DNA of 64,000 bases from Laguncularia racemosa (Eukaryota > Streptophyta > Magnoliopsida > Myrtales > Combretaceae): NCBI GenBank assembly GCA_037954665.1, contig JBBMOL010000140.1, forward strand, positions 372,001 through 436,000. The letters are read 5' to 3'. A program made the position numbers and the translations under genes. Shown here piece after piece: positions 44,439 through 56,528 of this stretch. The notes below the pieces were generated by a model, which was given only the letters and a program-made list of their open reading frames with translations, was not told the origin of the DNA and searched no databases. Each line of letters begins with the position of its first letter. The stretch's first letter is position 1.

Positions 44439-46111
44439 TTGAGGTTGTGAGAAGGGATTGATTGCAATTTGAATTCGGAAGTTAGGGAATTGTTGAATAG
44501 CACATTGATTTGAATTTGCTTGACGTGAAGCTTGAATTGTCTAATTGTGTTGTTGAGGAGTTGTAGTTGCTGCTTGTTGTTGTAGACGTAAGGAAATTGT
44601 GAATCCTTATCATTTTGCTGTTGACGTGAGCTTGGAAGGAAAAGTAAGAAGTGTATTTCCTAGTGTTTGATTGTGGAATTGGAAATACAATAATTTGTGG
44701 AAAAAAGAGAAGTGTGACTTTTGTTGATTTCGGAATTGGGGAGAATATTTTACCATTTCTAGATTTGAAGTGTGTGGAAGGATAAGCATCCATTTGAAAT
44801 TTAAATACCTTCTTTAAGTTTGAAGCAATTCATTGAGTAGCATTGAATAAGTATTATTTGAATTTGAATTGTTTTTACCATTTATGGAGAAGGTTGCATT
44901 TAGTGGAGTGATTTCAAATTTGAATTTTGTTGCTGCCATTGCTTGTGGTTTACGGTGTGAATTGGAGTTGTGTAGTGGCAAGGAAGTGTATACTTTGAAG
45001 TATTGTATGTGTGTTGTATTGGGGGGGTTGTGCACCATGGTTGTTTTTGTGTAGAGTTGTGTTTGTAAAAATTTAGTGATTTGTTGTGTGTATAAGAGTG
45101 AGTAGCGATGTGACTTGTTATGTGTGTAAGTGTGAGTGGCAATGTGAATTTGTGGAAGTTGTGTGGAGTAAAGTGCTACACGTTGAGGCTAAAGTGTGAG
45201 AGTGTAGTGCATGGATAGCAAACCGTAAAAGGGAAGAGTGGTGTTTGAATTGTGAAGTGGAATTGTGTAGTGTGTGTTTTCGGAAAAGGTGGAGGAATTA
45301 CAATTGTCATTTTCAGATTTGAAATTAAAATTGAAGTTTACATTAAGAAGTCAATTTGATATTTCAAAACACACATTAAGTCATAGTTAATTGTGTGTCA
45401 TTTGAATTTGAAATAGCTTCTTACCATTTGTGGAATCTTGCACTTATTGAGCTCATTTTGAATTTGAAATTTGAGTTGCCTTTGTAGTTGAAGTTGCGGT
45501 TTGAAACTTGAATAGAAGTGGAGAAGTTGAATTGTAGAAGAGTGTGTATGTGTGTGTTGCAACGCGTGTAAAAGGTGTGTGTGTGAGGTGTTGTGTTTTG
45601 TAAAATTTAGTGAAAAGTATGTGCATTTGGCATGGGTTTTAGTGTGTGTAATATAGAGAATTGTTGTTGGTGGCGAGAATTGGTGGAACCGTGAGCAAGG
45701 GAGTTTTGTGGCGGTGAGTTGTGTATTTTTTGCTTGTGTTTAAGTGCTGCCCATTGTGAAGTTAATTAGTGTGAAACCAAAGCAAGAAAAGGAAAATTGA
45801 GTAGTGGAATTTGAATTCAAACAAAACAATTAAAGTGTGAAAGTAATTAAACTCATTACTTAACACATGTGGGTGAATGTAATTCTTAACTACTTAGAAA
45901 TAATTGTGTGTACTTCATTTATTTAACTTTACTTGAAGTACCGAGAACTATTTATTTGTGCTTCAATTATTTCACTTGACTTTATTTGAAGTAACAATAA
46001 ACATTTCTTGTATTGGTTGAGTGTGAACACTGTAGGTTTGTAAGGTTATGTAAGGGTTTGTTGCCGTGGTGTGGTAAACTGTATTGTGGTTGTTGAAGTT
46101 AGTAAGCAAAA
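44439..46111 (+). other. N2 leader, GT-rich, non-coding
   Basis: Long stretch dominated by GTGTGTG, GTGAATTG and TTGAATTTG words with strong T+G bias on the + strand. No gag-like translation seen. Several frames occur on the - strand (for example 44482-44793 and 44900-45142); these are shadows. Confidence 0.6.
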
Positions 46112-46389
46112 ATGTCAAGTGAGTTGTATTTGTCTACTAACATATTGTGTCGGGACATGACTTCTTTTCCAACCATTGATGAGGGACAAAGAGAAAACTT
46201 ATTTCATACTTCTTGTAGGGTATAAGGAAACTTGTGCATAATCATTATTGATGGTGGTAATTGTACTAATGTTGTAGTTGCATCATTAGTATCGAAGTTG
46301 AAACTTGAAACTATCCCACATCCCGAACCCTATATATTACATTGGTTGAATGATCAAGATGGTCTTTGTGTGACCCAAAGGGCTAGGGT
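46112..46389 (+). pseudogene. N2 protease remnant, first part
   Basis: It reads GQRENLFHTSC, then, after a stop, IIIDGGNCTNVVVASLVSKL and ILHWLNDQDGLCVTQRARV. The active-site Asp is kept but the motif is D-G-G. The frame is cut at 46389 by N3 and resumes at 51225. An upstream ATG at 46112 begins a stretch joined to it. Confidence 0.83.
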
Positions 46390-47384
46390 TGCTGTGCTTA
46401 AAACCACTTTCAAGCACAATCAAATGACTCAAGAAAAACAATTCTCAAGTCTCATACAAACCGGTTCAATGGACTAGGAAATTGCGTGACCCTAATGGAA
46501 CTTTGATGAAATCCAATGGTTCAAAGATTCAATTAACTCCCACTAATGGTCAATTTCACTAATCAACAATAAGAACAAGAGAATTACACGTGAAATGGAT
46601 GAAAAAGACAAGAACAAAAACCATGAACTCAAGCCCTTCCAACCATGCCAATTCACGCCAATCACTAAAGAGCAATTCAATCTCAATGAACAATCAACCT
46701 TACAAGATGATTATCCACGAATTACAATCACCAATATGTCTAAGAAAGATTCAAATCTACCCTAGATATGACTCACTAGAGAAGAAATGAACATACAACA
46801 AAGATGAATTGATATGACTCACAATTCTCCTTTGTCGCACTCGCCACAATTCTAATTATTGGGTTGAAATTGATAAGAGGTTTGAACTAAGGATGAACCC
46901 TAATTCAACACGTGAAAGTGCTAGGTTATTTCTGCAAAATATGGCCTCCTCAAACCCTCTTCTAAGCAAGTATTTATACTTTCTACTCCTAGGGTTAGAA
47001 AGTGGTCAAAATTACAAGTTTGCCACTTTTAAGGTGGCTAGTCCTAAATGAAAATTACAAGAAAATGAAAGTGTCCCAAAACCAAATACAATAAAAAATA
47101 GTTCATAAAACAATTACAAAGTACAAATATCATAAGTCTTCATAAACCAATGCCTCGGAATGGAAAACAATCGCAACGGGTCTTTGATTGTCACCTTGAA
47201 AATGTTCTGTGTCCATCAACTGTTGTAGGACATATTGGCATCCCATGGAGAATTATTATCGTACCTGTAAGATTATTCTCAAATATTTATTAGAAATAAA
47301 GACATAAAGTAAAATATGAGCAATTTGGATCATCATCCAAATCGAGTTCTGAAAATGTCGATGGTGCTAGAAATTTTCCCATCA
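46390..47384 (-). repeat. N3 LTR, left (3' LTR)
   Basis: Direct repeat of 50224-51219. The complement of a TATA region (AAGTATTTATAC) lies near 46969-46980. Confidence 0.92.
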
Positions 47385-47962
47385 TCTCCTCGGGCTTCTG
47401 AAAGATTTGCCCTCAAATCTAGAGGATCAGTTTTGGAACTGAACCCTAATGCCTCTGTCGTCTTGCTCTTCCGGCTATCAAATGTAGTGGATGGATTTCT
47501 GATATGTTCCTGAAACCCATGGACCTCAGATAGAGTCATCAGCGATAGAACTATGTGTGATTCGCCCATGCTGAACATGTAGGTATTTTTAAACCCATCA
47601 TGTAATACCCGTCGATCATACAACCAAGGCCGACCCAATAGTAAATGGAATGCATGCATAGAGACTACATCACACAGGATCTCATCATGATAATTCTGCC
47701 CAACATTCACAGGAACCTTTGCCCTAAGGGTAACATGCATACTACCTCTATTATCCAGCCAATGCAAGTGATAAGGGCTAAGATGTGGGATAGTAGACAG
47801 TTGTAATTTGTCTACCAGCACAGTAGATATAACATTCGTGTAACTACCACTATCGATGATGAGTACACAAAGGTTACCTCTGATTATACAAGAGGTGTGA
47901 AATATGTTCTCCCTCTGAATGTCACTAGTATCAGGAGATATAGATAAAACCCTGCATAACAC
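47385..47962 (-). pseudogene. N3 aspartic protease (near-intact) and tail
   Basis: The open frame 47333-47962 reads RENIFHTSCIIRGNLCVLII, followed by the intact active site DSGSYTNV, then LHWLDNRGSMHVTLRAKV and FHLLLGRPWLYDRRV. It ends with LDLRANLSEARGD and continues through the polypurine tract into the LTR, stopping at 47333. The catalytic D-S-G is preserved. It is downstream of gag in the element and probably was part of one polyprotein; the Met at 47962 is internal. Confidence 0.85.
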
Positions 47963-49274
47963 ATTAAGGGGTAGATATTTCCCTCCTATATGCTCCTCAG
48001 GTGCGTCTGCAGTCTGGTCATCATAATAATCCTATAGTGCTGTTGGTAGATCTATAGGTTCAATCTGATCGTGGTCATCCTCAATATCCTCCCCAATGTC
48101 CTCCATAACAGTCATCACCTCTTATTTGGACACTGTGCTGCCATATGCCCAAATCCCATGCATTTAAAGCATTTTATCTGGCGTGCCTTCCCATTAGTAG
48201 ATCCGAGAACAGTTTACCTCACATTTGGAGCCATCACCTCTTTACCCTTCCTAGTAGGTAAATTCTCTCTAACAATAGTTGGGGTAGTTTTGTCCACTGC
48301 TTTCACTGTCTCACCTACCGCTTTTGTTCCCCATGATCGACCGTCAGCTGATATGGGTCTAGTAATCGCATTGAGCCTATTGCTCGGAGCCCTAAATAAG
48401 TTGGACCTCCTTTATCTCTCTACTTTTAAGGCCAACTGAATAGCCTCATCAAGTGTACTATAGCACTACAGTTCAACGACGCACGTTATTTCATATTTTA
48501 GACCTGAGACAAAATGGCCTACAGTTTGTTCTGGAGGCTCAACGGACCCACACCTAATCATAAAGGTTTCAAACTCCTGCACATAATCATCCACTGTTTT
48601 GCCTCCCTGCCTCAATGTTTGCAGTCGCATAAACAGTTCCTGTTTGTAGTTCTCAAGAATGAACCTTTTTCTCAATACCCTTTTCATATCCCTCCAAGTC
48701 TAAATCTTAACCTCTCTATCCCGACGCCTGCTGATAATCAAATTCTTCCACCATAGTGCAGCATACCCTATAAACTCGACAGCAGCCAATCGGACCCTGG
48801 TACTATCATCAATCTCATAACATTCAAAGAGACCCTCAACCTTGTCCTCCCAGTCTAAATATTCATCAGCTGATCCCTTGCCATCATAAGATGGCATCTG
48901 CATTTCACATATTCCAAGCCTTGAGGTGGCCTAAAATCCCTATTTTGATGTGGGTTTGCCCCAAAATTGTCATCCCTCTCTTCCCTATATGGAAGATGCT
49001 CCTCACCCATCCTTCTATTCAAATTCCCATCTCCCACTGCTCTGTCTCGATGAGGATTCTGTGGAGCTACCTGAGGTGGTGCCGGTTAGTTTACCACTAG
49101 TGGTTGTGGTAATGTCATTCTGTCAATTCTAGTTGCTAGTGTAGTAACTATGGTAGTAAGATCCTGGAGTTGTTCTTCCAAAGTTCTCCTACCTGCCACA
49201 TTATGACCCTGACCTCCACCAACCTGGCTATTGGCTTCATCACCAATTCCCCTATTCACGCTGTCATTCGACAT
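47963..49274 (-). pseudogene. N3 gag with intact zinc knuckle
   Basis: Start at the ATG at 49272-49274 (MSNDSVNRGIGDEANSQVGG), then LEEQLQDLTTIVTTLATRID. The core YLDWEDKVEGLFECYEIDD and ALWWKNLIISRRR follow after a frameshift near 48900. CFKCMGFGHMAAQC near 48135-48180 has all zinc ligands. Stops include TAG at 48466-48468, where R4 has a Gln codon. About 440 residues in all, a normal gag length. Confidence 0.85.
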
Positions 49275-50206
49275 AGTTGTAAAACCCCGTATACCGATCC
49301 TAAAAAAAAAGAAAACAATTTGAAGCAAGGACACACACTCCACAACTACACTTCCCTTAACGCCACACAATAGCAACTACAAAAAGGAAAAAAAAACAAT
49401 CCACTTAACTTCACAAGTATGTTATTACAACCCACGTGTAGTACTCTTCTCCACAACACGTTAATACAACATGGTGCAACAATTTTTTTTTTTTTAATTC
49501 CACAAATCACTCCTTCACAAGCAACTTCCACGACAACAACACAAGTAGCAACAACAACAAGTATGCTTCCACTTCCATGACAACAATAATAAATGGTAAC
49601 AACAACAAATATACTTCCACTTCCACGGCAAAGATATCAACACAACAAATATACCACTTTCCACAAATGTAATCCAAAACTTACAATAGGCAGCAACTCC
49701 AATTTGAATTTCAACCTCCTCATTAATTGCAAGCCTTCCTCAATTGGTAAGAAATGGATTTCAAATTCAAATAACACTCATTAACTCCCACAACTTAATG
49801 GAATGTGTTTGAATTCAAATAGATTCCTTACTACTCAACTCAATGCAAATCTATAAAATGCACTTCCCCAATTAGAATTACATAATGGGATTACAACAAC
49901 AAGCTTCACAACCTCCCTCACACCACAAGCTAGTCACAGCAAGAAAATGGTAAGTTTTCAAGTTAAAAAAAAAATTGTTGAATTTAACAACACTTCTATT
50001 CTTCTTTCCTTCCACGAAATAATTAATCACAAGAAGCTACAACAATCTTCCCAATCCAACTCAACGAGCAGCAAATCTGATTTCAACCAAGGCAATTTTC
50101 GCAACTCAAAGCTACAACAACACAATTGCGGTTCAAAATTGAATAACCCTAATTGAGGATGACAATCACGAAATCAACCAACAATCAATCCCTTCTCTCA
50201 ACTTGT
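49275..50206 (-). other. N3 leader, non-coding
   Basis: CAACAA and CCACTTCCA-rich on the + strand, so GTTGTT-rich on the element strand. No supported gene. Confidence 0.6.
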
Positions 50207-50218
50207 GCTCTGATACCA
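50207..50218 (-). other. N3 primer-binding site (tRNA-iMet)
   Basis: The - strand reads TGGTATCAGAGC exactly, five bases from the LTR. Confidence 0.88.
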
Positions 50219-50223
50219 AAAGA

Positions 50224-51219
50224 TGATGTGCTCAAAACCACTTTCAAGCACAATCAAATGACTCAAGAAAAACAATTCTCAAGTCTCATACAAACCGGTT
50301 CAATGGACTAGGAAATTGCGTGACCCTAATGGAACTTTGATGAAATCCAATGGTTCAAAGATTCAATTAACTCCCACTAATGGTTAATTTCACTAATCAA
50401 CAATAAGAACAAGAGAATTACACGTGAAATGGAAGAAAAAGACAAGCACAAAAACCGTGAACTCAAACCCTTCCAACCATGCCAATTCACGCCAATCACT
50501 AAAGAGCAATTCAATCTCAATAAACAATCAACCTTACAAGATGATTATCCACGAATTACAATTACCAATATGTCCAAGAAAGATTAAAATCTACCCTAGA
50601 TATGACTCACTAGAGAAGAAATGAACATACAACAAAGATGAATCGATATGACTCACAATTTTCCTTTGTCGCACTCTCCACAATTCCAATTCTTAGGTTG
50701 AAATTGATAAGAGGTTTGAACTAAGGATGAACCCTAATTCCACACGTGAAAGTGCTAGGTTATTTCTGCAAAATATGGCCTCCTTAAACCCTCTTCTAAG
50801 CAAGTATTTATACTTGTTACTCCTAGGGTTAGAAAGTGGTTAAAATTACAAGTTTGCCACTTTTAAGGTGGCTAGTCCTAAATAAAAATTACAAGGAAAT
50901 GAAAGTGTCCCAAAACCAAATACAACCAAAAATAGTTCATAAAACAATTACAAAGTACAAAATATCATAAGTCTTCATGAACCAATGCCTCGGAATGGAA
51001 AACAATCGCAGCGGGTCTTTGATTGTCACCCTGAAAATGTTCTGTGTCTATCAACTGTTGTAGGACATAATGGCATCCCATGGAGAATTATCATTGTACC
51101 TGTAAGATTATTCTCAAATATTTATTAGAAATAAAGACATAAAGTAAAATATGAGCGATTTGGATCATCATCCAAATCGAGTTTTGAAAATGTCGATGGT
51201 GCTAGAAATTTTCCCATCA
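50224..51219 (-). repeat. N3 LTR, right (5' LTR)
   Basis: Direct repeat of 46390-47384; begins TGATGTGCTC and ends TTTCCCATCA. Confidence 0.92.
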
Positions 51220-51224
51220 AGGGT

Positions 51225-52010
51225 GCTCTCAGTATAAAGGACAAGTACTATGATGAGCTTGAATGTGATATTCTTCCTATTTGTACATCCCATATATTGC
51301 TTGGCAGGCCATGGTTATATGATAAGCGGGTCTTACATGATGGCTTCGGAAATACATATGTATTCTAGAAAGAGGGTAAACGTATCATTCTAAATCCAAT
51401 GTCACCTTCGGAGGTCCGAAAGGTTCAGCAACAGACCTATAGACCATCAGAGATTCCTGAGAATCATAACCACATGAACCAACCTTTAGAGGACCAAATT
51501 GTGTAGAAGCAGACATGCCAACTTTTAGAGGTTCCTAAGGATCCTAGTTACATGAGCCAACATACAGAGGACAACACTTGTCAGACACAAATGTGCCAAC
51601 CATTAGAGGTTCCTGAGGGTCATGGTCAGATGAGCCAACCACTAGAGGACCAAACTATTCAGAGGCAGTTGTGTCTACTTTCAGAGGTTTCAGAGGACCA
51701 TGAGTAGTTGTGCCAACCATTAAAGGGCCATGAGAGTCAACGACATACAGATGAGTTAGAAAAAGAGGAAACAAAATCAATGGAATGGGTTGAGACAGGG
51801 GAGACCTTAGTAGATAATGAGTCATTATTTGTGTTGCAGATAAGATATATCATAGAAATGGAGGAGAGAAAATAATCACCCCCTTGTGGTATTTTAGATA
51901 TTGGGATTCTGCAGAGATACTTCTTCAGATGGATTGCTAGGAGAAAACAGAATCTCTACTGCATTTTATCTGCCAGATTTGAGGATAAATCTTTTTGAGG
52001 CCCAAGGAGA
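51225..52010 (+). pseudogene. N2 protease remnant, second part, and repetitive tail
   Basis: It continues the N2 protease with SHILLGRPWLYDKRVLHDGF. After stops come repeated units translating to variants of QPLEVPEDH (51450-51740), a degenerate repeat of about 70-100 bp containing CAACCATTAGAGG or similar. It ends with LPDLRINLFEAQGDD across the polypurine tract into the right LTR. Confidence 0.75.
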
Positions 52011-53231
52011 TGATAAGAATCAAAATCCGATAAGACCTATCATTAGGACAAGAACCAAATGATTTCGAATATTGGCGATGAGGGCCCATTTTGAGCACAT
52101 CGACCCTGGAATTATTTGTTTACTAACCTCTTTTCTCTTATTCATGTATTGTATATTCCAATAGGCACACTTATCATGCTTTGCAGGGCGATATACAAAC
52201 TCATTAAGACTCAGCTTATGGGTTATCCATGGACCGACCTAAACTGGTGATGAGTTAGGCCAACGAATCTAATGGAAGAGCTAGCATGATGAAGACTATT
52301 TTTATTTATAATTATTTCTTTAGACTATTTATGTTGTAATCTTTTTTTTGGGACACTTCCATTTGCTTGTAATTGTCTTTTAGGACTAGCCACCCTAAAA
52401 GTGGCATAATTGTAATTTTGTGAATTTTTTAACCCTAAAGGGAGTAAGTATAAATACTTACTTAAGTAGGGTTTTCAGGGGAGAATTTTCATAATATACA
52501 CTTCACATTTTTTTGAGAGAATTAGGGTTCTTCCTTAGTTCAACTCCTCTTATCAATTTCAATCCCAAGAGTTGAAATTATGGCGAGTGTAATAAAGAGA
52601 AATTGTGAGTTATATTAATTTCTATTTGTTGTGTTTCTTTTCTTCTCTAGTGAGTCATATCTAGGGTTGGATTGAAGCTTCTTGGTCAGATTTGACTGCA
52701 TTTATAATCAAATTCTTATTTCTGATTGATTGGTTTTAGCCTTGGTTTTTAACCTTCACTTTAGCCTCATTTCAACCGTAGATCATTTTTATGTGGGAAG
52801 TGGATCACGGAATTGAATCTAGTTGTTCTTGTGTATTTTTCACGTAGATGTATTAGTGATTAGTGTTATATTGGAGGAAATCATCTTTGTGGAATTGTAA
52901 TTGCAACTTTGAGCATTCGATTCTCTTTGCATCTTCACTAGGGTTCACGCAATTTATAGTTACTTGAATCGAGATTGGTTTAGTGCAATTGAGGCTGATT
53001 ATTTGTTCCAATTGCATGTGCTTAACTTTTTAATTTAGGCACATCATATTTGGTATCAAAAATATATCATATTTGGATTTGAGATTGACTACACCATTGT
53101 TTGAATAATTAGTTACAAGTAGTGAAGAATTGATGCCATTATTCATATGATTGGAAGCTAGTTTGATTGACATTGTTTGTTTGTCTTTCAAATTAGTTTT
53201 ACATGTGCTTAATCCCCTTTTAGGCAAATCA
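52011..53231 (+). repeat. N2 right LTR
   Basis: Starts TGATAAGAATC and ends GGCAAATCA. It has one copy of the 178-bp unit that is triplicated in the left LTR, and a TATAAATACTT motif near 52450. Confidence 0.9.
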
Positions 53232-53236
53232 AACAT

Positions 53237-53674
53237 TGTCTATTGTTTCTTATAATAGATCTGGTCTAATGGTGCTCCTTTCAAATTCATCCTAATACAA
53301 CGGAGATCTGCATTTTCTTCCATATAAAGCTTCATAAGGGGCCATTTTGATTGATTAGTGATAGCTGTTGTTGTAGGCAAACTTAACTAATGGTAGATGT
53401 TTATCCCAACTATCTTTAAAGTCTAACACATAAGCTCTCAACATATCTTCCAAGGTTTGGATCATTCACTCAAATAGTCCATCATTTTGAGGGTGATATG
53501 CTATATTAAATTGTAGTTTTATCCTAGAGCTTGTTGTAAGCTTCTTCAAAACTTGGACACAAATGATAGATCTCGATTAGATACGATACTATGTGGCACT
53601 CCATGGAGCCTCACGATTTCTCATAAATAAATTCTAGCCAATTTGTCCAAGGAATACGTCATATTGACGGGTAA
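53237..53674 (-). pseudogene. R5 integrase fragment
   Basis: Alignable with 8095-8530 of R2. The region encodes, with stops, part of the integrase core. It is cut at 53674 by N4. Confidence 0.8.
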
Positions 53675-54507
53675 TGATGGGAATCAAACTTCCGGATCCA
53701 ATAGTGGGGAAATTAAATTAAACAAATGAGCCCAAACATCCACATGTTATTTTATTTATCTAATAAATATTTGTCTTTACATTGTAGCAGATAAATTTAT
53801 CGGTTTTACAAGACGATAGGTAAAATTCACTAAGGACCAATTGTGGGTCACTCATGGACTTACATCAATAAAAAAGAACCGGTCCTACAATTGTTCCATG
53901 GAAGTGAAGAAGCCGGCCACTTATGATAGGTTTACTTGTAATTTTCTTTTGGTGCTAAAACCAGTCACTTGTTGTTTTTCACTTGTTATTTTTCTTTGTT
54001 AAATTTACCCTATTTAGAGCACGTATAAATACTTGCAAAGTAAGGTTAAAAGGGAGCTTTTTTTTTACATACACATTTTGACTACCTTTTTCGTGGAAGG
54101 GTTTGACTCTTCACAAAATACTCTTATCAATTCAAGTTTGGATTGTGGCGAGTGGACTTGGATTTGTTGTGAGTAATATCAACAAATTACAAGTTGATCC
54201 TAATCCAACTAGTGCGTAATATCTGGTAAGGAATTAGTTATTCTTATTTTGTTCTTGTTTCACACAATTAAGGTCCATTTTTCAATCTAGGGTTCACGCC
54301 ATTTAGTTGAAAATTGGAATCAATTGTGCTTGTTTCTTTGATTGGTATTGGAATTCCAATTAAGCACATCATAGTTTGGTAGCAAAGAAAATTGATTTGT
54401 GCAATTGAGGTTCACATGGCAATTAGAATCACGCCATTTTTGTAAACTTTGTTTAGTTGATTCTTCAATTAGCTTTGCATACTTGTAATTGGATCCTTAG
54501 CATATCA
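53675..54507 (+). repeat. N4 5' LTR
   Basis: 833 bp, with a GTATAAATACTTGC TATA region near 54024. Only one copy is in the window; it is identified by its ends, the PBS and similarity of layout to the R4 LTR. Confidence 0.83.
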
Positions 54508-54513
54508 TAATTT

Positions 54514-54525
54514 TGGTATCAGAGC
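54514..54525 (+). other. N4 primer-binding site (tRNA-iMet)
   Basis: TGGTATCAGAGC, exact, six bases after the LTR. Confidence 0.88.
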
Positions 54526-55310
54526 AAGGGTTTTGAGAAGGGATTGCGTGATTTTCAATTTGGGGATTAGGGTTCTTGATCTTCCATTTCTTAATTGAAG
54601 TTATTTGAAGTGGAATTGAAGTAATTATAAATGATTGTATTGTGATATACCTTTATTATTGCGGAATTTGTAGTGGAAATTTCAGACTTGATCTTTCTAT
54701 TCTTCATCTTGCGTGAGTTGCTTGTTTAAGGAAGAAGGGAATTGCATTTTCTTGGGATTTCAGAATTAGAACACATTTTCATTTCCAGATTTGCTTTCAT
54801 TGCTTGGAGGATTTGGAAAAAATTTGAAATTAAAAAACAATCATTAAGTTGAAGGAGTTATTGTGTATTGATCATCATAATACACTTTGACTAATTTGAA
54901 TTATTTACTTACCATTTGGGGAAGTATCTTTAATTTTTCCATTTTATTTAGTTGCCATGATTGGAAGTGGAGTGTGAAGTATGTAAGTTGCACCGTGAGT
55001 GAGGAGTGTGTGTATGGCGTAGTGAGTGTGTTGTGGTTGAAGGTTGTTTCACTATGGGTGAGGTGTGTGTGTGTGTGGCATAGAAGTGTGTGAATTATGG
55101 TTTGAAGGGTGCTACACCATGAGTGTGTGTGTGTACCATGGAGTAAGTGTGTGTTGAAGTGTGAAGTGAGTGTGTGTTGAATTGTGAATTGTGTGTGAAG
55201 CTGTAAGTTTGTGTGTACCGTGGAGTGATTATTGTGTATTGTATTTGATGTGAAGTATATTGTAGTTTCCTTGAATTGTTTTTATGTTTCAACAAATCAA
55301 TTCATCAACT
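54526..55310 (+). other. N4 leader, GT-rich
   Basis: Strong GTGTGTG bias at 54990-55240, like the N2 leader. No supported gene. Confidence 0.6.
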
Positions 55311-56528
55311 ATGTCGAATGATAGTGTTAATGGGGGAATTGGCAATGAGGCTAATAGTCAAGTTGGTGGCGGTCAGGGTCATCGAACTGCAGGTAGAAGA
55401 ACATTGGAGTAGCAATTACAGGATCTCACCACCGTTGTTGCTACATTAGCAACAAGGATAAATTGAATGACGATGCCACAACCACCAGTAGCAAATCCTC
55501 AAGCACCTCCACCTAGAGTAGTTCCTTAAAATGTTCATAAGAGGGAGCTGTTGGAGGTAATAGGGGCAGGAGAATGGAGGGAGATTATCATGCTCTTAGG
55601 GAGGAAAGAGATGATAATTTTGAGAATGACCCTTACCCAATAGGGAGTTTAGACCACCTAAGGGATTGGAGTATGTGAAATTGTAGATGCTCTCATTCGA
55701 TGGCAGGGGTTTGTAGATGATTATTTGGATTGGGAGGATAAAGTTGAAGGTCTATTTGAGTGCTATGAGATTGATGATAACACTCAGGTTCGTCTTGCAA
55801 CTGTGGAATTTATAGGTTATGCCACCTTATGGTGGAAAAATCTTGTGGTTAGCAGATAAAAGGATGGTGAGGCTGATATACATACCTGGCGGAAATGAAA
55901 TAGGTATTGAGGAAAAGGTTTATACCTAAGCATTACAAGCAGGAACTGTTTATACGTCTCCAAACATTGAGGTAAGGAGGCAAAACAGTTGATGATTATG
56001 TACAGGAGTTTGAGATACTGATGATCAGTCGAACCTCCTGAGTAAACCCTAGCACGATTTGTGTTTAGGTTGAAGTATGAGATTACCTATGTTGTAGAGT
56101 TATAGAGGTATAATACGCTTGATGAGGCTATCCAGTTAGCCTTGAAAGTGGAGAGGCAAAGGCAATCCAAACCTTTCCAAGTAACTAGTAACAGGTATGG
56201 AACTTCTACTAAACCTCTTGGGTCAGATGGTGAGGGACAAAAAGGAATACGGGAACATGCTAAGGCTTTGGACAAGAATATCTCTAACACTGATAGGGAG
56301 AGGGATACTTTTGGGATAGGAAAAGAGGTTGTTGAGGCTGATTTCAGGCAGATAATGCTAGGGTCAACCAGTGGGAAAATGCGCCAAATTAAATGTTTCA
56401 AATGCATGGGTTTTAGACACATGGCTGCACAGTATCCCAACAAAAGGGTGATGATTGTTATGGAGAGAAACAATGAAGATGATCAAAAAGAAGTTGTCGA
56501 GCCTACAGATTTGTCCATAATTCTATAG
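55311..56528 (+). pseudogene. N4 gag
   Basis: Starts MSNDSVNGGIGNEANSQVGG at 55311, followed by RRTLE and a stop. The core YLDWEDKVEGLFECYEIDDN lies near 55722-55782. The last open part, 56142-56528, ends with a zinc knuckle CFKCMGFRHMAAQY, in which the final Cys is Tyr. Several TAG stops and frameshifts. Same family as R4 and N3. Confidence 0.85.

Larger units (their letters stand above)
46390..51219 (-). mobile_element. N3: non-autonomous gag-protease LTR retrotransposon (4.8 kb) nested in N2
   Basis: LTRs of 995 bp (46390-47384) and 996 bp (50224-51219), ends TG(A/C)TGTGC and CCCATCA. The TSD AGGGT is at 46385-46389 and 51220-51224. The exact tRNA-iMet PBS at 50207-50218 puts it on the - strand. 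The internal region is 2.84 kb, with gag and protease but no RT, RNase H or integrase. LTR difference is about 3% in the first 260 bp, so it is younger than N2. Gag start and protease match R4. Confidence 0.93.
42908..53231 (+). mobile_element. N2: non-autonomous LTR retrotransposon in R5, itself carrying N3
   Basis: LTRs of 1514 bp (42908-44421) and 1221 bp (52011-53231) start TGATA. The TSD AACAT is at 42903-42907 and 53232-53236. The PBS follows the left LTR, so it reads on the + strand. Without N3 the internal region is about 2.75 kb and holds only a leader and a protease remnant, with no gag core, RT or integrase found. The reading frame at the right end runs into the LTR. Confidence 0.9.
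39999..53674 (-). mobile_element. R5: relative of R2, 3' part only, interrupted by N2 and N4
   Basis: An LTR (39999-42348, starting TATCACGCCC and ending GGTTTTACA) aligns with the R2 LTRs. It is followed by the R2-type polypurine tract and integrase tail (42349-42907). The coding sequence continues at 53237-53674 after N2 and is then broken by N4. The other half, with the 5' LTR, is not in the window. Confidence 0.85.
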
